A stretch of 64,000 nt of DNA from Flavobacteriales bacterium (lineage in GTDB: Bacteria; Bacteroidota; Bacteroidia; Flavobacteriales; JABDKJ01): NCBI GenBank assembly GCA_013002285.1, contig JABDKJ010000035.1, positions 22,603 through 86,602 on the forward strand. The letters run 5' to 3'. A program made the position numbers and the translations under genes. Shown here piece by piece: positions 33,387 through 43,107 of this stretch. The notes beneath the pieces were generated by a model. That model made no database searches. It saw only the letters and a program-made list of their open reading frames with translations, and was not told where the DNA came from. Within the stretch, counting starts at the first letter, position 1, and each line of letters opens with the position of its first letter.

Positions 33387-33914
33387 CTAAACGAAAAAAG
33401 AAGTAACCATGGAGATGAACATGATCCCTATCGCAGCTACGAAATACTTTATAGATAAACTTACATTCCTGAATTTTGCGCGGGCAATTGAACTTAAAGT
33501 ATGGATCTGTTCTGCAACCTGTGTACTCATGGCTTGAAGATCGTTGGTTGCCGCCAACAGTTCTTTTTGATACATTTTATAATTTTCAAACTCTGCAAAA
33601 ATATCTCCGTAGTAGATGACCGAACGAGGGTTTTTATCAAAGAAACGAGGAAAGAAAGCCCTTACTGAATAGAAAAAGGAAATACCCACAGTTATACCAA
33701 ATGCGCTGCCCAATATTTTTAGGATGATGGACCTTCCAAGGATCTCTGAGATCAAACTTTCTCCATTGAACATGAGCGTGATAAGGATACTAAAGAGTGT
33801 TATGACCATTCCACCTTTCATTTCGCTGTAGCGGATCATCTGATGATTTAGATGGAGAATGTGCCAATGCTGCTCCATCTTTTCATAGTCGTTCATTTTA
33901 GGTGTGTCTTGCAT
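33387..33914 (-). CDS. Orphan Pycsar-effector-like membrane protein (PycTM / DUF5706)
   Basis: A 175-residue protein with three strongly hydrophobic helices (about residues 36-52, 64-88 and 155-174). It follows the pattern of PycTM effectors: a polar N-terminal helix with HxxHLNHQMIRYSEMKGG leading into TM1, a short cytoplasmic loop, SVIYYGDI then a helix with FENYKMYQKELL, and VAEQIHTLSSIARAKFRNV leading to the last helix. In Pycsar antiphage systems such proteins are opened by cCMP or cUMP from a PycC cyclase and damage the membrane. No cyclase gene is present here, so the protein is either an orphan effector or a housekeeping relative. It lies 55 bp downstream of the ABC permease gene. Confidence 0.6.
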   Translation of the reverse strand: MQDTPKMNDYEKMEQHWHILHLNHQMIRYSEMKGGMVITLFSILITLMFNGESLISEILGRSIILKILGSAFGITVGISFFYSVRAFFPRFFDKNPRSVIYYGDIFAEFENYKMYQKELLAATNDLQAMSTQVAEQIHTLSSIARAKFRNVSLSIKYFVAAIGIMFISMVTSFFV

Positions 33915-33969
33915 ACTCGATCATTAGTTAGGCTAAAATAATCAAATCGAAATAGGAAAATAAATGATC

Positions 33970-35220
33970 TTATGATCTGATGGCATCTACAGGATCCAAT
34001 CTACTTGCTTTCCAGGCTGGGAAGATCCCTGCAATAAGCCCGATCACCACAGAAATCCCTATTCCTATAATGATGTTCTTTAGCGATAATGTCACCTCGA
34101 AGGGAACAACTGACGAAAGACCTAGAGATGCTAACCAAACGAGGAATAGGCCAATAAGCCCACCAAAAATGCACAGCACGATCGCTTCAAAGAGAAATTG
34201 ATAGAGGATGAAAGGGTTCTTTGCACCCAAAGATTTTTGGATCCCTATCTGGTTTGTCCTTTCCTTTACAGAAACGAACATGATGTTGGCAATACTAAAG
34301 CCACCAACCAAAATGGAAAGGCCTCCTATAATAGCCCCAACCAGGGACATTCCACCGGTTATCGCTCCAATGATATCTTTGATCAATGTCATTTCGTTCA
34401 ACGAGAAATTGTTTTTCTGAGTAGGCCTTATCTTTCTGATCGCCCTCATTTTTGCGATGATCTCCCCTTTCACTTCATCATTGTCATAGCCTTCCTTACC
34501 CTTTACCCAGATCCTGTTATTGTCTGAATTTCTGATATCAATGATCGACTCGCCATAGACGACCGGCACCATCACAATATCGTCAAAACCATTCCCCATC
34601 AATCCTTCACCTTCTCGTTCAAAAACTCCAATCACCGTTGCTTTTTTACCTGCTATTTTGATCTCCTTTCCAATAGGATCGAGCGCACCATAGAGGTCAT
34701 CTTTTATATTCACACCTATGATCGCAACGTTCCGACCACCTTCAGATTCAGCTCTAGTGAAATATCTTCCCTGGTCTAGTTTTATATCGTACACATCCTT
34801 GAACTGATGAGACGACAAAAAGATCACGGCCCTCGGGATACTCGAATTATAGTACTCTACTTTCCTCACTCCGTCTGCCATAAAACACATGGCTTCTGCT
34901 TTTGTAAGTCTCTTTTGGAGTGCACGAAGATCGTTCATGCTAGAAGGAGGTCTCTGCCAATAATTCCACCATGCATATTCAGAGTCACCTTCTTCAGGAG
35001 CCATAGGCCATTTTGCAATAACTATGATGTCGTTACCCAGTTCATCCAAATTATCCTCAATGCTAGCCGTCATGGAATCGACCATGGTAAACACCCCAAT
35101 TATAGCTAGTATCCCCACGGTAATTCCCAACAGAGAAAGAAAAGTTCTCAACTTATTGTTGACCAAAGAATTCACAGCAAATTGAAAACTCTCTCTAAAT
35201 AATCTGAAATAGATCTTCAC
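33970..35220 (-). CDS. ABC transporter permease, MacB/FtsX type
   Basis: A 416-residue inner-membrane protein. Residues 15-40 form TM1 (LRTFLSLLGITVGILAIIG), followed by a MacB periplasmic domain (about 45-280) and three C-terminal helices of the FtsX domain (TNQIGIQKSLGAKNPFILYQF as the coupling region). The last residues ASRLDPVDAIRS are typical of the family. Type VII ABC systems couple cytoplasmic ATP use to periplasmic work on peptides, lipoproteins or drugs. The ATPase and a membrane-fusion partner are not in the window, so they must be elsewhere. Substrate unknown. Confidence 0.92.
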   Translation of the reverse strand: MKIYFRLFRESFQFAVNSLVNNKLRTFLSLLGITVGILAIIGVFTMVDSMTASIEDNLDELGNDIIVIAKWPMAPEEGDSEYAWWNYWQRPPSSMNDLRALQKRLTKAEAMCFMADGVRKVEYYNSSIPRAVIFLSSHQFKDVYDIKLDQGRYFTRAESEGGRNVAIIGVNIKDDLYGALDPIGKEIKIAGKKATVIGVFEREGEGLMGNGFDDIVMVPVVYGESIIDIRNSDNNRIWVKGKEGYDNDEVKGEIIAKMRAIRKIRPTQKNNFSLNEMTLIKDIIGAITGGMSLVGAIIGGLSILVGGFSIANIMFVSVKERTNQIGIQKSLGAKNPFILYQFLFEAIVLCIFGGLIGLFLVWLASLGLSSVVPFEVTLSLKNIIIGIGISVVIGLIAGIFPAWKASRLDPVDAIRS

Positions 35221-35359
35221 AGCATAAATGTAAGTTTATTGAATTAAGCTTCATTCAATTTATTGCCGATGGCGGTTTTTCAACACGAGCGGTATTTCGG
35301 AGGCCAAAATGTGTAAAAGATCTTAGTGCAAAACAACACATAGTTAATAGGGGTTTTGG

Positions 35360-35367
35360 TAGCTTTG
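35360..35367 (+). promoter_or_regulatory. -7 promoter box for purH
   Basis: TAGCTTTG matches TAnnTTTG exactly. The start would be near 35372, giving a leader of about 13 nt before the ATG at 35385. Confidence 0.5.
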
Positions 35368-35384
35368 CAGCCTTAATTCAAGAA

Positions 35385-36902
35385 ATGAACAAGATCAATT
35401 CGGCACTTATATCTGTTTTCGACAAAGGTAACCTCGATGGAATACTTAAAGAACTGGATAAACAGAATGTGAAGATCTACTCTACAGGTGGAACTCAAAA
35501 ATTTATAGAGGATAAAGGATATACCGTAACAGCAGTTGAGGACATAACCTCTTACCCTTCCATTCTTGGGGGTAGAGTGAAAACACTACACCCAAAAGTT
35601 TTCGGTGGCATATTAGGAAGAAGGGATCTAGAAGGAGATACGGCACAGCTCGCAGAATATGACATTCCTGCGATCGACCTTGTGATCGTTGACCTGTACC
35701 CTTTTGAAGACACGGTGGCCAATACAGATGTAGAACAAGACATCATTGAAAAAATAGACATCGGAGGCATCTCACTCATAAGAGCTGCAGCAAAGAATTA
35801 CAAAGATGTGGTGATCATCCCATCAAAAAATGAATACCCGGAATTGTTAAGGATCCTTAGCGAACAGCAAGGGTTCACTAAAATTGAGGAAAGGAAAAAA
35901 TTGGCTGCTAAAGCCTTTGACATTTCTTCTCATTACGATAGTGCGATCTTTAAATTTTTCGATGAAGAAGACACTACATTCAAACAAAGTATAGCACCGT
36001 CAAAAGTGTTGAGATATGGTGAAAACCCACATCAAAAAGGTGTTTTCTATGGAGATCTTGAAAAACTATTTGATCAGCTCCATGGAAAAGAATTGTCATA
36101 CAACAATCTCTTAGATATTGATGCAGCCGTCAATCTTATGTCGGAATTCAAGGAAGAAGGCCCAACCTTCGCCATACTCAAACACAACAACGCCTGTGGT
36201 CTTGCAACAAGAAATACTCTTGCAGAAGCTTATAAAGACGCCCTTGCCGGAGATCCTATTTCTGCTTTTGGTGGGATATTGATCGCCAACAGAGAGATAG
36301 ACATGGCTACTGCCGAACAAGTGAACACATTGTTTTGTGAGGTTGTGATCGCTCCATCATATTCAAGTGAAGCTTTGGAATTGCTAATGTCAAAAAAGAA
36401 GCGCGTTCTTTTGGTACAGAAGGAAATGGAAATGCCAAGTGCACAATTCAGAACTGCACTGAATGGCGTTTTGTGGCAAGATGTTGACAGTATCACTGAC
36501 CCTATTTCCAACTTTGAGCAAAGAACCAAAAAGGACTGCACGGAGCAAGAATTAAAAGACCTTTTCTTTGCCAATAAATTGGTGAAGCACACCAAATCGA
36601 ACACCATTGTGTTGGCTAAAAATGGACAACTACTTGCAAGTGGCACGGGACAAACAAGTCGTGTAGACGCTTTGAACCAGGCCATCGACAAAGCCAAGAA
36701 ATTCGGTTTTGACCTGAACGGTGCTGTTATGGCATCCGATGCATTTTTCCCATTTCCAGATTGTGTTGAGATCGCTCACAAGGAAGGCGTTACTGCAGTG
36801 ATACAACCAGGTGGGTCTATTAAAGATGAGCTTTCGATCGCCTACTGCGATGAAAAAGACATGGCTATGGTCTTTACGGGTAACAGGCATTTTAAGCATT
36901 AA
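35385..36902 (+). CDS. purH: Bifunctional AICAR formyltransferase / IMP cyclohydrolase
   Basis: Carries out the last two steps of IMP synthesis. Residues 1-190 are the IMP cyclohydrolase (MGS-like) domain: ISVFDKGNLDG, YSTGGTQKFIED and GGRVKTLHPKVFGGIL. Residues 195-505 are the AICAR transformylase with LRYGENPHQKG, LKHNNACGLA (catalytic Lys-His) and ASDAFFPFPD. The protein is 505 residues, normal for the family. It has its own -7 box and is followed by mreB on the same strand after a 158-bp gap. Confidence 0.97.
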   Translation: MNKINSALISVFDKGNLDGILKELDKQNVKIYSTGGTQKFIEDKGYTVTAVEDITSYPSILGGRVKTLHPKVFGGILGRRDLEGDTAQLAEYDIPAIDLVIVDLYPFEDTVANTDVEQDIIEKIDIGGISLIRAAAKNYKDVVIIPSKNEYPELLRILSEQQGFTKIEERKKLAAKAFDISSHYDSAIFKFFDEEDTTFKQSIAPSKVLRYGENPHQKGVFYGDLEKLFDQLHGKELSYNNLLDIDAAVNLMSEFKEEGPTFAILKHNNACGLATRNTLAEAYKDALAGDPISAFGGILIANREIDMATAEQVNTLFCEVVIAPSYSSEALELLMSKKKRVLLVQKEMEMPSAQFRTALNGVLWQDVDSITDPISNFEQRTKKDCTEQELKDLFFANKLVKHTKSNTIVLAKNGQLLASGTGQTSRVDALNQAIDKAKKFGFDLNGAVMASDAFFPFPDCVEIAHKEGVTAVIQPGGSIKDELSIAYCDEKDMAMVFTGNRHFKH

Positions 36903-36980
36903 CCTTAACAAAATTTGGCCTCAACTTTATTGGTCAAACACAAGGATCATCACACACCCTTCGTTACCAAGAGCGTGCGG

Positions 36981-37017
36981 TTAATATATATCAGCTGAGC
37001 CCTCTATTAATATATAT
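36981..37017. repeat. Two direct TTAATATATAT repeats upstream of mreB
   Basis: Identical 11-mers at 36981-36991 and 37007-37017 lie 26 bp apart in the purH-mreB gap. The same string occurs upstream of rplM (58297). They may be AT-rich promoter-upstream elements. Confidence 0.4.
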
Positions 37018-37060
37018 TTCCTGCTATTTTTACATTTTATAAGGAAGGCTAAAAAACACG

Positions 37061-38086
37061 ATGGGATTATTCAGTTATTTTACTCAGGAGATCGCGATAG
37101 ACCTTGGTACTGCGAACACCTTGATCATATACAATGATAAGGTGGTGGTGGATGAGCCAAGTATTGTAGCACAAGATAGGCAGACCAAGAAATTCATTGC
37201 GATAGGAAGAGAAGCTCAGCAGATGCATGGGAAAACCCATGAGGACATCAAAACGATACGTCCGCTAAAAGACGGTGTTATTGCAGACTTCCAGGCGGCA
37301 GAAGCAATGATAAGAGGGATGATAAAAATGATCAACCCCAAGAAACAACTCTTCTCGCCTTCGATGAGAATGGTGATCTGCATTCCTTCTGGGATCACAG
37401 AGGTTGAGAAAAGAGCAGTTGTCGATTCTGCAGAACATGCAAAAGCAAAAGAAGTTTATTTGATCCACGAACCCATGGCTGCCGCTATAGGTATTGGTAT
37501 CGATGTAGAAGAGCCGATGGGGAACATGATCATTGACATAGGTGGTGGAACGTCAGAGATCGCTGTGATCGCCCTCGGTGGAATTGTCAGTGACAAGAAT
37601 ATTCGTGTTGCCGGGGACGAATTCACACAGGATATCGAAGAATATATGCGTAGACAGCACAACATCCTTATTGGTGAGCGTACTGCAGAAACCATAAAGA
37701 TAGAAGTTGGTGCCGCACTTCCTGAATTGGAAAACCCACCAGAAGATTTTGCAGTTAGAGGACGTGACCTTCTAACCGGGATACCGAAGGAGATCTTGGT
37801 TTCTTACAAAGAGATCGCACATGCTTTGGACAAATCCATATCAAAGATAGAAGAAGCCATATTGAGCGCCTTAGAACAAACGCCTCCAGAACTTTCTGCA
37901 GATATTTACAGAACTGGGATCTATTTAGCAGGGGGAGGTTCGTTATTGAGAGGTTTAGATAGAAGGATATCCATGAAGACAAAGCTTCCTGTGCACATTG
38001 CAGAAGATCCACTAAGAGCTGTTGCAATAGGAACGGGTATCGCTTTAAAGAACATTGATAAATACAAGTTTCTTATTAGAGATTGA
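37061..38086 (+). CDS. mreB: Rod-shape-determining protein MreB
   Basis: Bacterial actin that organises lateral wall synthesis under the inner membrane. At 341 residues it has the ATP-binding IAIDLGTANTLI (phosphate 1), IDIGGGTSEIAVIALGG (phosphate 2) and YLAGGGSLLRGLD (adenosine) motifs. The N-terminal GLFSYFTQE likely forms the membrane-binding segment. It is the first gene of mreB-mreC-mreD-mrdA-rodA, whose order is that of the classic elongasome operon. A near -7 box (TACATTTT) lies about 30 bp upstream. Confidence 0.97.
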   Translation: MGLFSYFTQEIAIDLGTANTLIIYNDKVVVDEPSIVAQDRQTKKFIAIGREAQQMHGKTHEDIKTIRPLKDGVIADFQAAEAMIRGMIKMINPKKQLFSPSMRMVICIPSGITEVEKRAVVDSAEHAKAKEVYLIHEPMAAAIGIGIDVEEPMGNMIIDIGGGTSEIAVIALGGIVSDKNIRVAGDEFTQDIEEYMRRQHNILIGERTAETIKIEVGAALPELENPPEDFAVRGRDLLTGIPKEILVSYKEIAHALDKSISKIEEAILSALEQTPPELSADIYRTGIYLAGGGSLLRGLDRRISMKTKLPVHIAEDPLRAVAIGTGIALKNIDKYKFLIRD

Positions 38087-38111
38087 TAAGAACAAATAGC
38101 GGTATTTCAGG

Positions 38112-38942
38112 ATGAACGATCTGATCAAATTTTTATCAAAATTCTATTTTTTCATCCTATTCCTCATTTTACAAGTCATTTGTTTATCTATTGTTTTTAG
38201 TAATAATGGAATGAGCTATCAGCAAAATGCATTTTTTTCATTGAGTAACAATGCCATTGCATGGATCAACAAAAAGACCAATGGCATCACAGAATATTTT
38301 GATCTGCAAGATGAAAATGAAAGGCTTGCTGAAGAAAATCGAAAACTCAAAGAAAGTCAAGGAAGCAGTTTCAAAGCTATAGAAGGCGACCTTTATTTAA
38401 AGAACGATACAGTCTGGAAACGACAATATCGCTTTCTCACAGCCAACGTTATTAGTGGGACGTTATTTCAAGACAAGAACTATTTCACGCTTGACCGAGG
38501 AAGTGAAGACGGTGTGTTCAATAAAAGAGGAGTGATCTCCGCAGATGGTATTGTTGGCAGGATAGTGGCTGTTTCAGAGCACTATTCTATTGTGGAATCT
38601 GTTATCAGCGAGACATTCAGCACTGGGGCATATATTCCCCGAACTGGTCATTTAGGGTTTTTGAAATGGAACAAAGACCCAGAATACACCCTTTTAACTG
38701 AAGTGGTCGTAAGCGCACCTATCGCCATTGGAGACCAGGTCATGTCCAAAGACGGCTCGGGATACTTTCCACCAGACACTCCAATTGGAGAGGTCGTAGA
38801 GATCGAAGAAAATGAAGGTGAGCCTTACTACAATATCAAACTTAAATTGAAAACCGATTTCACAAAACTAAAGAGGGTTTACATTGTATCGAACGAATAT
38901 CAAGAGGAATTGATGCACCTCCAAAAAGAGATCACACCATGA
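38112..38942 (+). CDS. mreC: Rod-shape-determining protein MreC
   Basis: Bitopic scaffold that activates PBP2 in the periplasm. In 276 residues there is one N-terminal membrane helix (FYFFILFLILQVICLSIVF), a coiled coil at about 66-85 (LQDENERLAEENRKLKES) and a C-terminal beta-barrel domain (90-260) with LDRGSEDGVFNKRGVISADG and GIVGRIVAVSEHYS. The mreC stop overlaps the start of mreD by 4 bp (ATGA). It lies 25 bp after mreB. Confidence 0.95.
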   Translation: MNDLIKFLSKFYFFILFLILQVICLSIVFSNNGMSYQQNAFFSLSNNAIAWINKKTNGITEYFDLQDENERLAEENRKLKESQGSSFKAIEGDLYLKNDTVWKRQYRFLTANVISGTLFQDKNYFTLDRGSEDGVFNKRGVISADGIVGRIVAVSEHYSIVESVISETFSTGAYIPRTGHLGFLKWNKDPEYTLLTEVVVSAPIAIGDQVMSKDGSGYFPPDTPIGEVVEIEENEGEPYYNIKLKLKTDFTKLKRVYIVSNEYQEELMHLQKEITP

Positions 38943-39451
38943 GCGGTCTTGACCCAAAACATATTGGCCGCTTCTTTTTATTGATCTTTCTTCAAGGATT
39001 TTTTCTTGTGAATGCAGCTCTTTTTGATGGCCTTGCCATTCCTTTCCTTTATGTCTTCATCATTTTGAAATTACCTGTGGACATCAATCGAGTCTTACTT
39101 CTGGTCATTTGTTTTATTTCGGGTTTAAGTGTGGACCTGTTTTATCACACTCTAGGGTTGCATGCCGCAGCATGTGTTCTAATGGGGTTCATTAGGCCTG
39201 GTATCCTGAACGCTCTGCAGCCAAGAGATGGCTATGATGCAGGAGCATCCATAGGCATATCAAGTATGGGCTTTGGATGGTTCTTCATCTACTCCGTAGC
39301 ATTGATCTTTGCGCACCATTTCTATTTATTCTTCTTGGAGATCTTTAGCTTTTCTTACATACCAAGAACTCTGTTAAAGGTGTTTCTAAGTACGGCTTAC
39401 ACTTTTATACTCATACTTCTCGTGCATTTAATCTTCAGTAAAAGGCGTTGA
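38939..39451 (+). CDS. mreD: Rod-shape-determining protein MreD
   Basis: A 170-residue integral membrane protein with five or six predicted helices (for example FFLLIFLQGFFLVNAALF, VLLLVICFISGLSVDLFY and LILLVHLIFS). MreD joins MreC, PBP2 and RodA in the elongasome. Low sequence identity is normal; the position between mreC and mrdA settles the assignment. It overlaps mreC by 4 bp and mrdA by 4 bp. Confidence 0.92.
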   Translation: MSGLDPKHIGRFFLLIFLQGFFLVNAALFDGLAIPFLYVFIILKLPVDINRVLLLVICFISGLSVDLFYHTLGLHAAACVLMGFIRPGILNALQPRDGYDAGASIGISSMGFGWFFIYSVALIFAHHFYLFFLEIFSFSYIPRTLLKVFLSTAYTFILILLVHLIFSKRR

Positions 39452-41244
39452 ATCTAAGCGACAGGAAATATGTGATATTGATCATTTTTGCCTTTGTGGC
39501 ATTGCTGTTCATAGGCAAGCTATTCTTTATTCAGATCATCAATGACGACTGGAAAAAAAAGGCCGCCCACATTACGGAGTCTGCACGTACGATCTATCCT
39601 GCCAGAGGCATCGTTTACGATAGGAATGGCAAGATCATCGTAGACAATATTGCCGCTTTTGACCTAATGGTCCTACCAAAACAGCTTAAGGAGTTTGACA
39701 CATTGAAGCTGGCGGACTTGACCGACCTAAGTGTTGAGGATATAAAAGAACGTATAGCCAAAGCCACGAAATATAGTAGATACAAGGCATCAGAATTCCT
39801 TACCCAGATCAGCGGAAATGATTTTGTTCCCATTAAGGAAAGCCTTTCAGAATTTCCCGGATTCTTTAGTAGGGACAGAACATTACGCGCCTATCCTTAT
39901 AACGCGGCTCCCCACATTTTTGGATACGTTGGCGAGGTTTCACAAAAAACGATCGATGATGATCCCTATTACAGATCTGGTGATTACATCGGTACAAGTG
40001 GGATCGAAAAAAGCTATGAAACGGCATTAAGAGGGAAACGTGGAGTGGAATACGTACTTGTGGACGTGTTCAATAACGTTAAAGGAAAATACAACAATGG
40101 TGCATACGACACTGTATCGGTAAATGGGCTCGACCTCATATCAACAATAGACATTGAACTGCAAGCATATGGCGAAAGGCTAATGGAGAATAAGAGAGGC
40201 AGTATCGTTGCAATAGAACCAAGTACGGGAGAGGTTTTGTGTATAGTGAATAATCCAGACTATGACCCCAATCTATTGGTAGGCAGAATACGTTCGAAGA
40301 ATTACCGCATGCTCAGGAATGACACTTTGAAGCCATTATTTAATCGGGCCCTTCAAGCTCAGTATCCTCCTGGAAGCACTTTTAAATTAATACAAGCTCT
40401 TATCGGCTTGCAAGATGGCACACTTGACTTGAACACATATTACTCTTGTAATGGAGGATATTTTTTTGGAAGAAGAAGATTAGGCTGTCATAGTCATAGG
40501 TCCCCTGTTGGCCTGAACTATTCCATATCTACTTCATGTAACGCATACTATTGCAACGTCTTTAAAGATTATTTAGATAGTCATTCAAATACAGAAGAAG
40601 GATACTTGAATTGGCGAAACTACCTATCCAAATTTGGGATCGGCAACAAATTGGGAATAGACCTGCCTAGTGAGCAATCAGGTATATTGAAAGAGCCCTC
40701 ATTTTACGACAAATATTATGGTAAAGGTGTCTGGAAACCACATACGATCATTAGTCTGGCAATTGGTCAGGGAGAATTGGGGGTAACACCACTACAGATG
40801 GCAAATTATGCTAGTGCCATTGCAAATAGGGGATGGTTTAAAACTCCACATGTAGTGAAAAGAGTAGGGTCTAATGCCGATCAAAAATTCGATAAACGCG
40901 AAACAGGAATAAAGGAGGAGCACTTTGAAACTGTCGTCAATGGGATGTATTCGGTGATTGAGGAAGGCACTGGCAGAGGCGTGCGATTTTCAGAAGATAT
41001 TGAAGTATGCGGAAAAACGGGTACTGCTCAAAACCCCTTCGGGAAAGACCACAGTATTTTCATAGCATTTGCCCCAAAGGATGACCCAAAGATCGCTGTA
41101 GCCGTATATGTAGAAAATGTGGGATTCGGTTCTACCTGGGCAGCACCGATCAATAGCTTGATCATGGAAAAATACTTAACACGAACAACGAACAGACCAA
41201 GGGTTGAGAAAAAAATGTTGGAAGCAGATCTCTTATATAACTGA
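39448..41244 (+). CDS. mrdA: Penicillin-binding protein 2 (MrdA)
   Basis: Peptidoglycan transpeptidase of the lateral wall, 598 residues. It has an N-terminal membrane helix (YVILIIFAFVALLFIGKLF), a PBP dimerisation/pedestal domain (about 45-230, with ARTIYPARGIVYDRNG) and a transpeptidase domain. The active-site motifs are PGSTFKL (SxxK), STSCN (SxN) and KTGTAQ (KTG). Start is a TTG at 39448 that overlaps the mreD stop (TTGA); no ATG is close. Its stop overlaps the rodA ATG. Probably the target of mecillinam-like beta-lactams, as for the family. Confidence 0.96.
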   Translation: MNLSDRKYVILIIFAFVALLFIGKLFFIQIINDDWKKKAAHITESARTIYPARGIVYDRNGKIIVDNIAAFDLMVLPKQLKEFDTLKLADLTDLSVEDIKERIAKATKYSRYKASEFLTQISGNDFVPIKESLSEFPGFFSRDRTLRAYPYNAAPHIFGYVGEVSQKTIDDDPYYRSGDYIGTSGIEKSYETALRGKRGVEYVLVDVFNNVKGKYNNGAYDTVSVNGLDLISTIDIELQAYGERLMENKRGSIVAIEPSTGEVLCIVNNPDYDPNLLVGRIRSKNYRMLRNDTLKPLFNRALQAQYPPGSTFKLIQALIGLQDGTLDLNTYYSCNGGYFFGRRRLGCHSHRSPVGLNYSISTSCNAYYCNVFKDYLDSHSNTEEGYLNWRNYLSKFGIGNKLGIDLPSEQSGILKEPSFYDKYYGKGVWKPHTIISLAIGQGELGVTPLQMANYASAIANRGWFKTPHVVKRVGSNADQKFDKRETGIKEEHFETVVNGMYSVIEEGTGRGVRFSEDIEVCGKTGTAQNPFGKDHSIFIAFAPKDDPKIAVAVYVENVGFGSTWAAPINSLIMEKYLTRTTNRPRVEKKMLEADLLYN

Positions 41245-42572
41245 TGGTAAAAAGGAAAGAAGGCATATTCGGAACTTTTGATATCCCTTTGCTCATCGCT
41301 TTTTTATTGTTGATGTTCATGGGTTGGTTCAACATCTATTCTGCAGGCTTATCCTTAGACCATCCTTCCATTTTTGACTCCTCCAGGGAATATGGAAAAC
41401 AGTTCTACTGGATGATGGGTGCACTCTTTATTGGATTTGTCATTCTTTTGCTTGATGGTGAGGTCTTTAAACAATTCTCGATCCCTTTTTATGGATTCAC
41501 GGTGCTGCTACTTATAGCAGTGTTGTTTTTTGGAAAGAAAGTCAATGGGGCTACTTCATGGTTCGGTTTTGGAAGTTTTGGGATCCAACCGTCTGAATTT
41601 GCGAAACTTGGAGTGGCGCTTGCCCTCTCGGGATTTCTTGTTCAAGTAAATGAAAAGATACCTACCAAGCGTACAAAACTTAAGGCAATGGCGATCATCG
41701 CTATACCGGCCTTGCTGGTATTAATGCAGCCAGATGCAGGTACAACATTGGTGTTTGCATCCGCTGTATTGGTGCTCTATCGAGAAGGTCTATCAGGAAA
41801 CTTGCTACTGCTAGCCCTTTTGGCCATCGTTATTGCCATTCTCTCCATGTTAACCATGAACTATTCCCTAGAATTATTTTCCTTTTCTATTCCCGGCTAT
41901 GCCGTATTATGTTTTGTGATCGCAATGGTTTGCGTGGCCGGCTATTTTTTAATAAAATATTTTATCGTGCCAAGGCATCGAAAAAAGTATTTCAGGAATA
42001 TTATTGTTACCGGAGGGATCAGCCTCATCCTCATAGCTTCTGTGTCTTATGTCTATAACAACGAGGGGCTTTTACCAGAACACATGAAGAATAGATTAAA
42101 TGTGCTCTTTGGACATACGCAGGATATACAAGGAGTGGGCTACAACGTTCATCAATCCAAGATCGCAATAGGAAGTGGTGGGAGCACAGGAAAAGGATAT
42201 TTGGATGGAACACTCACAAAATATAAATATGTGCCCATGCAAAGCACAGACTTCATTTTTTGTACGATCGGTGAAGAATGGGGTTTTCTGGGCAGCTCTT
42301 TTGTGGTACTTCTGTTCTTGTTCCTTTTCTATAGGATCATCCATATTGCAGAGCGGCAACGATCACGATTCACCCGGATATATGCCTATGCCATTGCAAG
42401 TATCCTTTTCTTTCATTTTATGATCAACGTAGGAATGACAATTGGGTTAGCTCCTGTGATTGGTATTCCCCTACCCTTTTTTAGCTATGGAGGCAGCTCT
42501 TTGATCGTGTTCTCCGCCATGTTATTCATTCTCCTAAAACTAGATTCTGAGCGTTTGGAAGTGCTGCGTTGA
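41244..42572 (+). CDS. rodA: Rod-shape-determining protein RodA (SEDS glycosyltransferase)
   Basis: Polymerises glycan strands with PBP2. The 442-residue protein has about ten membrane helices, with the SEDS signature region IGIPLPFFSYGGSSLIVFS near the C terminus. The conserved periplasmic loop carries FIFCTIGEEWGFLGS, GQ-type IQPSEFAKLG and the MQPDAGTTLVF motif with the catalytic Asp region. The start ATG overlaps the mrdA stop by one base. It is the last recognised gene of the elongasome operon; two unknown genes follow. Confidence 0.96.
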   Translation: MVKRKEGIFGTFDIPLLIAFLLLMFMGWFNIYSAGLSLDHPSIFDSSREYGKQFYWMMGALFIGFVILLLDGEVFKQFSIPFYGFTVLLLIAVLFFGKKVNGATSWFGFGSFGIQPSEFAKLGVALALSGFLVQVNEKIPTKRTKLKAMAIIAIPALLVLMQPDAGTTLVFASAVLVLYREGLSGNLLLLALLAIVIAILSMLTMNYSLELFSFSIPGYAVLCFVIAMVCVAGYFLIKYFIVPRHRKKYFRNIIVTGGISLILIASVSYVYNNEGLLPEHMKNRLNVLFGHTQDIQGVGYNVHQSKIAIGSGGSTGKGYLDGTLTKYKYVPMQSTDFIFCTIGEEWGFLGSSFVVLLFLFLFYRIIHIAERQRSRFTRIYAYAIASILFFHFMINVGMTIGLAPVIGIPLPFFSYGGSSLIVFSAMLFILLKLDSERLEVLR

Positions 42573-42601
42573 TCAGATCTTTTTACATTCGAGCAGATAA
42601 T

Positions 42602-43054
42602 ATGGGCCTTTTCAGTTTTAAGAATAAAGAATACGATGCCTTGGTCACCAATGCGATCAAATCCATCAACTACCCTCCTGTGGCCACTGGCCCCGAGCAC
42701 AAACTCTACTGCGGTTTTAACGAGATCAATGGTTACGAGTTTTTGAAATGCAATATTGTAAGTCCACTTAAATCAAAGACCAAAAGAGGTTGTGAAGCAC
42801 ATTTTTCAAATGGCGAGGAAGAGTTGGAGATCGTTTCTGAGACTCAGGAATTCGATAGTGATTTCTCAGATACGCTCAAACTAGGTGTTACAGCATTTGT
42901 TATTGAGCTAGAACCTAAGCTGAGATCCTGGATCGAGAATGGTGACTTAAAGAGGATTCGTTTCAAAGTAGGTAAGAAGACCTATGCGTTCGACACCGTG
43001 TATCATGATGTGTTCAGAGATACGCTCGTTGTCCAAATGGACGAGGAAGAATAA
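42602..43054 (+). CDS. Conserved hypothetical protein downstream of rodA
   Basis: A soluble, acidic 150-residue protein with no signal or membrane helix. The ATG at 42602 gives MGLFSFKNKEYD; the frame runs back to a TTG at 42569 overlapping rodA. Motifs are RGCEAHFSNGEEELEI, ELEPKLRSWIENGD and DTVYHDVFRDTLVVQM. I do not recognise a family. Its position 29 bp after rodA on the same strand suggests co-transcription with the elongasome, but a link to cell shape is not shown. Confidence 0.75.
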   Translation: MGLFSFKNKEYDALVTNAIKSINYPPVATGPEHKLYCGFNEINGYEFLKCNIVSPLKSKTKRGCEAHFSNGEEELEIVSETQEFDSDFSDTLKLGVTAFVIELEPKLRSWIENGDLKRIRFKVGKKTYAFDTVYHDVFRDTLVVQMDEEE

Positions 43055-43107
43055 AACAAGGATATTCTCTTTCTAATTCATGATTATTTCATAACTTTCA
43101 ATATATT

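Noticed and set aside
36111..36911. Minus-strand frames opposite purH
   Set aside because: purH is full-length and conserved on the plus strand.
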